Positions 19,237-27,530 of a DNA stretch of 27,530 nt are shown one piece after another. The stretch is from contig JAUCBJ010007692.1 of NCBI GenBank assembly GCA_032718475.1, forward strand, positions 1 through 27,530. The letters are read 5' to 3'. The translations under genes and the position numbers were made by a program. The number at the start of each line of letters is the position of its first letter. Position 1 is the stretch's first letter. This DNA comes from Nemertoderma westbladi. Its lineage: Eukaryota > Xenacoelomorpha > Nemertodermatida > Nemertodermatidae. The notes beneath the pieces were generated by a model. It saw nothing but the letters and a program-made list of their open reading frames with translations. It was not told the DNA's origin and ran no database searches.

Positions 19237-19766
19237 TACATTGTTACGGCGATTGTTAACGCCGATGCCCCCTCATACGTTAATCGGTCCCTGGACTCCG
19301 TACTCGAGCAGCGAGTTCGTTCCAAGATGGTCCACTACAGCGGGGTGTGCGAAGATCGTCGGATCTCCTTCACCCCCCTAGTCGGAACCACCGACGGGGT
19401 GTGGTGCAAGGAGGCCGATATTCTGATCCGCCACCTCGCTGAGACCCTCGTGGCCCGGCAGCGGGGGATGCGCGAGCGAGGCCTAGCTTGTGTGTTAGGG
19501 GGAGTTCGGAGGCGCTTACAGTTCGCGCTTCTGCGCTCGAGCTCCCTGTGCCTGCGTGGTGGTAGGCGGCCATGGAGGCCGCTCGGATTTGGGGACGGTG
19601 CCGGTCTGCGGGGGTCTGACCTTCCTGATCGGTACTGATCCCTTGCCTCTGAGCTCCAACATATCCTTCCAGTGCTTTGGTGGTAGGCCCGATGATATTT
19701 GTGTGGTGGCGGAATTAATTTTGTTATTTTTGGTGCACATCTTTTTAATTTATGATTTTGTTTTAA
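19237..19766 (+). mobile_element. Short LINE 3' fragment with 15-bp target duplication
   Basis: The perfect 15-bp repeat TTATAACTATGGATA lies at 19222-19236 and 19767-19781. The 530 bases between them are GC-rich, unlike the flanks. They open in a frame (YVNRSLDSVLEQRVRSK, then ISFTPLVGTTDGV) resembling the C-terminal tail of some LINE polyproteins, followed by a frame of low-complexity Arg/Leu/Gly residues to a stop at 19638 and an AT-rich 3' end. The duplication is clear. The LINE identity is inferred from the tail pattern. Confidence 0.6.
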
Positions 19767-19781
19767 TTATAACTATGGATA

Positions 19782-20429
19782 CGTGCAATATGCGAAACCA
19801 GGAATGGTTTATAGGAATATAATCAATGCAGAACGCAGTACTAAATTCAGTCGATGCAGTAATGATATTCAAATAATTAATTTAATACCAGTACCCTCTG
19901 TTAATGCCTCAGTGTAAAAACTTAGACAATTCAACTACAAAGAAATCCCATCAAAAAATAATAAGCCTAATATTTATGAAGAAAAAACAAGTATGGATAT
20001 AAATAAGCCTTCTGCAGTGGTAAAATGTTATTGACTGACATTTATTAAATGAGATCTGTCTAACACGCAATAACACAATAATAGACTGAATAGTAGGGAA
20101 TTCAGATTTCCATCTCGTTAGCTAGCTATGGCCAATCTGTCTACCTATCTGTTCACACACATGTGGTTACATACATTCGCATTCCCATTGAAGAGCAACT
20201 GGCTGTTCTACACACACATCCTTCCCATCCTATGTACCAGCACCGAGCCAACTTAGATGTTAACCAATAAATGAGCAGTATTTAATGAGAATCAATTTTT
20301 TATGCCGTTTTAATTACTTTAGATCAATTAAAGACACAATTATTAAAGCAAATCACTTGAACTAATTAAAAAGTATAATAGAATGGGGTATGTGGATTAC
20401 ATCTGTATAATTTTGAGTTTGTCGATATT
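19782..20429. other. AT-rich stretch before the BEL element
   Basis: No gene was seen. The left edge of the BEL/Pao sequence is not marked by an LTR or a target duplication here. Confidence 0.45.
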
Positions 20430-22490
20430 ATGGAAACCAAAGAAAAAACGTCCCAATTTGGGCCACAAAATACCCAAAATGAGATACCAGGGGATACACA
20501 ATACATATCATCCGAACCCCAATTAGAACGCAGTGACATAGAGCAACTATGCCGAAACAACAGTGTGATGCCAACCGGAGTAGACAGCATACTCACAGAA
20601 CGGAAGCGGGAAGCTGATTCTCGAGTTCTAGGCATCACATGGAACAGGGAGACTGATGCATTAGAATATATATTCAAACACACAGAACCCTTGGTCCACA
20701 CAAAACGAGCTTATGTTTCAAACATAGCTAAAATGTATGACCCGCTGGGTCTGGTGGCACCAGTTATAGTAGTTGGCAAACAAATCCTAAGGGATGTTTA
20801 CCTCCTTAAGTGCCCATGGGACCAAGTCCTACCAGACACAATAAGTAAACAATGGTGTGTTTGGCTAGAGAGTTTGGCAGCAATACCGAAACTCAGCATA
20901 CCACGGGCATACTTTGAAAATGGAGATACCACTAACTTAGATCTCCATGTATTCACTGATGCATCTACTAAAGGGTATGGTGCAGCGTTATACATAGTAC
21001 AGAAAGGAGAAGGTTCTCTGCTACCTCGCCTTGTATTCAGTAAAGCGAGAGCAGCCCCTCTCAAGAAGCCAACAATACCTAGGTTAGAGCTGATGGCGGC
21101 AATAACCGGGGTAAGAGCCTCTATACAAGTAGCAAATTACCTAACACAAATCCAGGACAAACACTACTGGGTAGACTCTACGGCAGTTCTGGGGTGCATT
21201 GCCAACGAGGCACGTAGATTTAAGGTATTCGTTGCTAATAGAATTGACGAAATCCGGTCCACCACAAACTTAGACAATTGGCACTATTGTCCTACCGAGA
21301 GAAATCCAGCTGATCTGGTCTCCCGGGGGATACACAATAAATCATTCATTGAGAAAGAACAATTCTGGCAGCATGGCCCAGAGTTTCTTCCCCTACCAAA
21401 TGAATGGCCAAAATTCCCAACGAAGGAAGTAGAACAGGCGTTAGCTGACCTGGAAGATGAAATTCGGCCAGAAATGGCCTATAGTTCCCTAATGGGAACC
21501 CAAACAGCGACCGATAAACTTCTGTCTTATAGTTCATCATGGTATAAGACAAGAAAATTTGTCGCTTACTTTATGGCCTATAGGCAATACTTATATTGTA
21601 GATGCAAGGGACCCAAGCCTGACATAGACTTGGCATCAGCCGAAAAGTTGATCATATCATATGAGCAGCGAAAGGCATACCCAGAGGAGATAAAACGGTT
21701 GAGAGCTGGGAAATCTGTACAGCCGGAGAGCTCCATAAGAACTCTGAGCCCCAAACTCACTGACTCTGGATTAATAGTGATGGACTCACGGGTACAACAT
21801 GCCTCAAGTATACTAGTACCATTGAAACCAATAATACTACCGAGAAAATCGACTATTGTAACCCAAATAATAAATGATTGTCATGCACAGACATTACATG
21901 GGGGCACTGATATGACATTAACATCGGTGCGTCGTACATTCTGGATACCAGCCGTACGCAAGAAAATAAAATCTATGGTGGGGACCTGCCAAACATGCCG
22001 CAAGCAAAAGAGGAAGAGGGAAAGCCAATTGATGGCATCCCTACCCAAGGAAAGAACCCTAGGGTATGAACCACCATTCTCATACACCGGTACTGACATG
22101 TTCGGCCCACTCACCATAAAAGTCAAACGCCACCATGAGAACCGCTATGGCATAATATTTGTATGCCTCACCTCACGAGCAATAGCGCTAGAACTAGCGG
22201 TAGATGCATCTGCGAGCGCATTCATAAATGCACTCCGCAGATTCATCAACCAACATGGTTCTATAAAGAAGCTGTACTCGGATAATGGCACAAATTTCAT
22301 AGGGGCAGAAAAACAGCTTCGAGAGGCAGGATGTACCTTCCAATCAAAGGAAGTCATGAATGCCATGAGAAGTGATGGCATTGTGTGGGAGAAGAGAACA
22401 CCATATGCGCCTCACACCCTAGGGTTTGTTGAAAGACTTATTGGTATTACAAAGAGACTCATGACTGCCTACTACTTAGGAAACATATAG
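20430..22490 (+). pseudogene. BEL/Pao Pol: RT end, RNase H and integrase
   Basis: A 686-codon frame. VLGITWN and YDPLGLVAPV mark the end of the BEL reverse transcriptase. RNase H follows with acidic residues D177 (FTDAS), E220 (PRLELMA) and D249 (WVDST). NPADLVSRG is a BEL hallmark after RNase H. Integrase has its zinc motif (H in TLHGG, CQTC) and the full catalytic triad D556 (TGTDMFG), D618 (SDNGTNF) and E668 (FVERL). The frame stops at 22490 because of a one-base shift in the ACTGCCTACTAC region, after which the reading continues in another frame. The first 60 or so residues are not recognisable. The ATG used is only the first in the frame. Confidence 0.87.
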
Positions 22491-22537
22491 TCACCGAAGA
22501 CGTCCTAAGAACAGTCCTAGCAGAAGCACAAGGAGCC

Positions 22538-22996
22538 ATGAATAGTAGGCCCTTGTGCCCTCTTCAAGATGATCCAACATCGTTAGAGATACTAACCCCC
22601 TCTCACTTATTACTCAGAAGACCAGCCCAGTTAATGAACCGGGGTTCGTGGGACAAATCGGACTTGTACTCTAAACAGTCATGGCGAATAGTACAGGTAT
22701 TGTCTGATGAGTATTGGAAGCTGTGGACAGATGAATACATCCCAACACTCCACAAGCGACAGAAGTGGGGTAAACAACAGCGAAACCTTCAGCCAGGCGA
22801 TCTGGTATTAGTTACCGACAACGCAATGGTAAAGGACGACTGGCGGATGGCACGCATAGTTAAATGCCATCCCGGGACCGACGGCAAAGTCAGAACGGTT
22901 GAGGTCACCCTGGGTGGTGATAGCAAGAAAACTTACAGACGCCCAGTAAGCAACTGTTGCTTACTGGAAGGAAACACCCTCAATCTCGAGACCTAG
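22538..22996 (+). pseudogene. BEL/Pao Pol C-terminal domain (DUF5641-like)
   Basis: This frame resumes the Pol reading after the frameshift. Readable sequence starts near 22470, and the first ATG is at 22538. MNSRPLCPL, LTPSHLLLRRP, then QKWGKQQRNLQPGDLVLV and WRMARIVKCHPG are the typical blocks of the domain that follows integrase in BEL/Pao elements and is thought to aid DNA or chromatin binding. It ends at 22996 near the family's usual end. Confidence 0.87.
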
Positions 22997-24654
22997 TAGT
23001 GTAGGTCTGGGGGGGGGGGCGGGAGTTGCATTTACGAGAGTAAGAAAAATAAATTCTCGTAGATTCCACCCTGTTGTATTCAAATATAATGGGCACAACA
23101 CCCTGTACAAAACATAATAAAAAAAATATATATATATAATAAATAAATAAAGAAAATTATGTACAGTAGAAAATACGACACTGTTGTGAGACTACATATC
23201 ATACTGTAGGCAGGTAAGAAACCGAAATACAGTAGCGAGGTCTACATAGAAAAACATATATATGTTAAAACTGAAAGAAAAGTAAAAATTGAAACAGTTA
23301 TAATCTCGTTTCACTCCCGTGCATGTACGATATTATAATAAAATAAAGTATAAAGTACACAAAAAGTAACTTTATTTGGTAAGTAACGTAATTACTAAAT
23401 TAGGTTACTGTATGTAATTTATTAAAAATAGGTAACTTAGTAAGAGGGATAGTTATAGCTATAAAATTATTACACATGTCAGAAATAACGACTTGTAGGG
23501 AGTTAGAGTAACAATTATAGTAAATTTACGAAATCTACATCACCAATAAAATTCACAAATCAGACAGGAGATCTGACGACAGCAAAACAGTTGAGAGATA
23601 AAATAAATCGACAGCAATGTTCAGTTTCATTGGACTGGCCACCCACTGAACGACTGATATTAACTAACGATTAGACGAGTACGAGTACAGCTCGATAGTG
23701 ACGGACAATCATACTCGAACTCGAGCATTGACACAACTCATAGTAATATATAAATCACTTCTCCGTGTGCAAGTGTGTGCGTGTGAAATGTATGCGTGCG
23801 TGAATTACACAAAAAAAACAAATAAATAAAAAATAAAAAAAATAATCATTACTCCCCAGAAACATTTAAATGGAATGGGCGAGTAATATCTCATTATGAG
23901 ATACTACCCTAATGGGAAGTTGTGAATAAGTAGATAGTGAATAAGTATCAACTTGATGCTTCAACACAAAGGTTGTTAAGACAATTTGTGTGGCATCGGA
24001 TAGACAAAATAATTTATATCAGATATAAATAATTTGTGAATGTGCAAAAATGTGTGAAAACTGACATACTTAGCGTAATCAGTGTAAGCACATAGGAAAG
24101 GTAACATACTCAAATAATTACCTTCCCGACATCGTGTAGAAACATACATAATGTAATTTCTACTCAGTGAGTGAGAGGATCGATGTAATATCCAACCCGC
24201 GAAATGTGTGTGAATTCCAGACATGTGCAGATATGGACATCGGAGCGGACAAACTAATATGTGTTAAATACAAAATTAGTGTGTTGAGAGTGCTTTAACT
24301 CAAGTTTAGAGTACATCAGTGGATTTATGACATCCACCAAAATACAGGTAGGGTACACCACACCCACTAAGGAACCTAACATGTCTTCAAAGACACGAAG
24401 GCACCGTCCACACCTATGATATGCAAGCAATGGGCTTCATACATAGGATGGATTACTCAAGTAATCCGGGATAGGGAGCTCAATAAATTGAACTCACCAA
24501 CTCCATACATTTTTTTTGTCAAAACGTGAAAACAGGAAAATATTGTGATCGCGTCTAATACTGAGATTCTGGATTCAAATCCGGAATATCACTCAAAAAC
24601 GGACAAAGAGACTGGATGTTAAGTTTAGATATCATCCCCATCAGCATGGGTGAT
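22997..24654. other. Long AT-rich stretch after the BEL coding region
   Basis: A G-run (23009-23019) followed by CGGGAG could be a polypurine tract directly after the coding end. No gene is visible. There are simple AT/AAAT runs (about 23117-23156 and 23812-23845) and GTGTGC repeats (about 23766-23800). A dyad TGGATTCAAATCCGGA lies near 24572. It may be BEL 3' non-coding DNA or unrelated sequence. Confidence 0.45.
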
Positions 24655-24720
24655 GACATGGGGGGAGTGTTAACGGATCCAGGTCGTCCCGTCCGCTATC
24701 ACTTCGTCCCATCCAAATTA
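24655..24720 (+). other. Candidate BEL polypurine tract and LTR start
   Basis: ATGGGGGGAG is followed directly by TGTTAACGGATCC. A G-rich tract abutting TGTT is the usual junction of a BEL or gypsy 3' LTR. There is no second copy in the window to prove an LTR, and no matching CA end was fixed. Confidence 0.35.
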
Positions 24721-25362
24721 CCACTCAATATATGAGTGCCAATATGACTCCCATTAAAGAGCCACTCCAATAATAGTAACACGTGGTACCAAAAAACCAA
24801 TTTAGCGATACCCATACTGGCTGTTAACCCACAGGGTGTACTGTAGGGATCGCATTATTATTTATAAGGTGCTAACATTATTGCCTTGCCAATTACTCAT
24901 CCTTAGAGGTTCCAACAGTGGAGAGCCAATGACAAGCCACAAACCAAAACCAGCTGACACATATCTGATATAATCCTATGTGGCTACTGTACTAACCTCA
25001 GATGCACACCTCAGCATATCAAGGTGCAGTACACATTTACGCCTGATAGTGTTGTATCGGTAGGTAGCCAGCAGACATTCAATACGGACCGAACTCAAAT
25101 ATTTATTACCAGTCAGTCATTAAGCTCCCGTTAACCTCCAAGGACGAGTAACCAGCACCACTACAGTTGCGTTGTGCAGTTACTAACGGCCATTATTACA
25201 ATTAATCACCTACAAACTATTATCTGCTCCTTTTCTTATAACTCTGGTTACCTCCGCATACCTCAAAGCAGCAAAGCACCAACCTCAAGTGTGTCTCGGA
25301 GGCCCGTTTCGGACTGCACCCCGATCCGGGCACATATAGCTAAATTTGTAGCTAGATAGTTT
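24721..25362. other. Possible 3' LTR body or plain non-coding DNA
   Basis: Less AT-rich than its surroundings, with no gene. If the LTR start near 24669 is right, this would be LTR sequence. Confidence 0.3.
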
Positions 25363-25507
25363 GCCATTTTATTATATTTGACGGACAGATTGTCGGATAG
25401 TCAGATAGACCAACGACCAACAGAAAGACATACAGACTGCCATTTTATTATATTTGACGGACAAATTGTCGGATAGTCTGATAGACCAACAGTCAGACAT
25501 ACAGACT
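25363..25507 (+). repeat. Tandem duplicate of about 70-76 bp
   Basis: GCCATTTTATTATATTTGACGG starts at 25363 and again at 25439. Both copies carry TTGTCGGATAGTC-AGATAGACCAAC and end CATACAGACT. The first copy has about 7 extra bases. Confidence 0.9.
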
Positions 25508-25661
25508 AACTATATTTCATTAAAAGTCAAATGTGACTTCAGAAGTGAAATCAGCGACCATGAAACTCCCATGGCAAAAATCTCAGCATGGTTTTCTGCT
25601 ATCTTGTACATTCTTGTTCATTCCTATTAACAAACAGTTTTTGCGCGAGAAGGTTCAAACT

Positions 25662-26422
25662 TTAAGTGGGGAGGGTACACCATTTTCTGACAATTCCTCG
25701 ATTTATCATTCTCAGCGTTTCAAAATTGTTTGGTTTTGGCTTAAATTTGGAATATAAGTGCCTAAGATGCTATTCTACATGATAGGTCAGAAATTTTTTT
25801 TTTCGCTATTTAATATTAGTTAATACTAGTTAACAATAAAAAAAACGTGGTTGCGCTTAAAACCCTAAGGCTTTTACAGTTTTGAATCTAATCACATGAA
25901 AGTTTTTTTATATGATAGATCAAAGATGGGGCAACATAACTATCTGGTGAAATTTTGTGAAAATAATTCTGCACCGCTAGGTGGCGCTGAAAATTTATGC
26001 TAAATTTTTAGGTTTGTTATAAATAGTATTAAATTTTATTAACAAAAAAAATTTCGAATAGTTGTCTGATACTTTTATGCAAGGTGGCTGGCTATGTAGA
26101 CACCCACAGAAAGTTTAAGACGAATTGCTCAAAAATTGTAGAAGTAGTAGATAAAAAAAATATTTGGAGATAATCGACCTTACCTTATACATAGTAATAG
26201 TAATTTCAATAGGATTCCCTAAATGGAAATGGTTATAACTTGAAAACTAAAAGAGCTATTAAATAGCGGTTTTCAGATTTGGAAATATTATATTAGGAAA
26301 TGAATAGATTTGGAAAAGATTAGGAAAATATTTGGAATTTATATTAGCATTATAATTGACCATAAAAAAATTTCGACATATTTGGACCAAAATGGTGTAC
26401 CCCCCCCCCCCCCCCCCCTTAA
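25662..26422. mobile_element. Second TTAA-flanked MITE family
   Basis: TTAA lies at 25662-25665 and 26419-26422. Inside, a G-rich run and GGGTACACCATTTT on the left mirror AAAATGGTGTACCC and a C-run (26401-26418) on the right, a 14-bp perfect inverted repeat plus the G/C tract. No transposase frame is seen. The interior is AT-rich and holds an AACTTGAAAACTAAAAGAG...CGGTTTTCAGA motif that resembles stretches in the other MITEs (near 8114 and 11351). Confidence 0.75.
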
Positions 26423-27476
26423 AGGCAATTATCTCTGAATAACATTTTTCATTTTCAAAACACTACTCCTCCTCCATTTTTCAACCAAATCTCATGATAT
26501 TAGACTCATTCGAAAGGGTTTCTAAAACTGAAAGTACTTGCAGTTCTTAACATTTATCTTATAAACTTTATATTCCATGTAATAGCTGATTGTAATCAAT
26601 ATAATTAAAATGTATTAATTATATATATTAATTAAATTATAATTAGCTAATTAAAAATCCTGAGATAAATTTTGTAGAGTCGATTATGCTGAAAAATTTG
26701 ATTTCTAGAATTTTGGGCAAAGATTGAAGGACTAGTAGTGTTTTTAGTGATAAGGGCTGACAAGGGGTAAACAAATTTTTTTAGCTGATCAATCGTTTTA
26801 CATTATATAGTGCTCTACAATGTTTAAAATGCAGACAATTTTACTTTGTTGATTTTAGATTGTCCCAAATCCGAGGACTTATTCTAATCTACAATGTTAA
26901 TTTATCCCTGTAATGCTGTAAATATATTTTATTATTTGTGTTATGGTGGGTGAATGAGTGGTTTAAAGATAACCACACAACCTCCGTTATTCTCTCACTC
27001 TTCTAGCCCATGTTTCTGCAATTAATATGTGCGCACATATAAATTTTTTGTCTGCCTAGTCCTGTCTCATTCTTATGCTCAGTCAGTAGGTCCCCCCTCC
27101 CAGTCGCTAGTTGGGAGAGGTTGTTTCTGAATTCTCAATTCGTGATCTCTTCAATCATTCTCTGCCATCCCGTCCTATCACCTAATCGGTAGGCTAAGGC
27201 CCAGATCAGGTGAGGTACTACAGTAGTAATTTTTGGTCTCAACTAGTATCAGGATAGCCTACTCTAGTACACAACCGAACGCGGTTTATATTAACAAATA
27301 AGCGAAGGGCGGGAAATTTAAACCATACAAGGAAATTAAATAATATAAAATAATTAAACTGATTTTGATATTGTTATTATGATTTGAGTTCCTGACTCTA
27401 TTAGCCTGACTGATAGCCTACTCTAATCCTGTCTGCGTGATTCACCCTAATTACCATCTGGGTATTACTGAATTAA
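26423..27476. other. AT-rich non-coding stretch
   Basis: No exon or RNA gene was recognised. A dyad CCTCCCAGTCGCTAGTTGGGAGAGG lies at 27097-27121. Confidence 0.5.
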
Positions 27477-27530
27477 TGGTAGTAATCATTTGGTAGTACT
27501 TACTTACTGGTAGTGCTCACTGGGTAGTGC
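27477..27530 (+). repeat. Short degenerate tandem repeat at the window edge
   Basis: TGGTAGTAATC, TGGTAGTACTT, TGGTAGTGCTC and GGGTAGTGC follow one another at 13-18 base spacing and run off the end of the window. Confidence 0.6.

Larger units (their letters stand above)
20430..22996 (+). mobile_element. BEL/Pao retrotransposon, 5' deleted
   Basis: Pol sequence runs in the BEL order: reverse transcriptase end, RNase H, integrase, then a DUF5641-like C-terminal domain. Gag, protease and most of the reverse transcriptase, including its catalytic core, are absent. No 5' LTR was found upstream. The copy is a remnant. Its 3' limit may extend well beyond 22996 (see the candidate PPT and LTR start at 24655-24669). 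Confidence 0.85.

Noticed and set aside
19327-19638. A 103-codon host gene
   Set aside because: It lies wholly inside a 530-bp insertion with target duplications, and its second half is low-complexity Arg/Gly/Leu.
20389-20400. Codons reading YVDY just upstream of the BEL frame, as if a mutated YVDD active site
   Set aside because: It is in a different frame from the downstream Pol, and the surrounding residues do not match the BEL reverse transcriptase palm.

Overview
This is an AT-rich, intron-rich metazoan genomic window. Two things point to an invertebrate animal, most likely marine. One is a set of separate in-frame calcium-binding EGF exons with canonical splice sites. The other is the mix of mobile elements: Ty3/gypsy, BEL/Pao, two LINEs, tRNA-derived SINEs, TTAA-flanked MITEs and foldbacks. 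I cannot name the species or phylum from the sequence. No bacterial gene, operon or CRISPR array is visible.

Host gene (+ strand): four EGF-like exons (8419-8550, 10213-10344, 13315-13440, 14486-14620) and one probable galactose-binding (F5/8C-like) exon (about 17616-17790). All open in phase 1 after an AG acceptor, and the EGF exons all close in phase 1 at GT donors. They form the middle of a secreted or membrane-anchored modular extracellular protein. The first and last exons of the gene were not found.

Left flank (1-6005): direct and inverted repeats surround a tRNA-like SINE (1-764). A 154-bp tandem satellite follows. It is interrupted by a complete-ended Ty3/gypsy element (1268-5945, minus strand) with 190-bp LTRs that look identical and a 5-bp target duplication (GCCAC). 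The element lacks the catalytic core of its reverse transcriptase.

Introns and upstream DNA (6006-17615): a 1.57-kb TTAA-flanked MITE with an internal palindrome-led minisatellite; a 66-bp-arm hairpin just before EGF exon 2; a 1.18-kb foldback with a SINE in its loop; a 1.0-kb 5'-truncated LINE with an 11-bp target duplication; and a GC-rich interleaved tandem-repeat block (15695-16430).

Right part (17616-27530): a remnant of the same TTAA MITE (18364-18505), a 530-bp LINE tail with a 15-bp target duplication, a 5'-deleted BEL/Pao pol (20430-22996) with one frameshift, a short tandem repeat, and a second TTAA-flanked MITE family (25662-26422). The rest is AT-rich DNA with no recognisable gene.

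I found no new defence or enzymatic system. The most notable features are the nested, fold-back-rich repeat structures, the long poly-G/poly-C tracts at MITE ends, and a gypsy copy that appears to have been mobilised recently without its own reverse transcriptase core.
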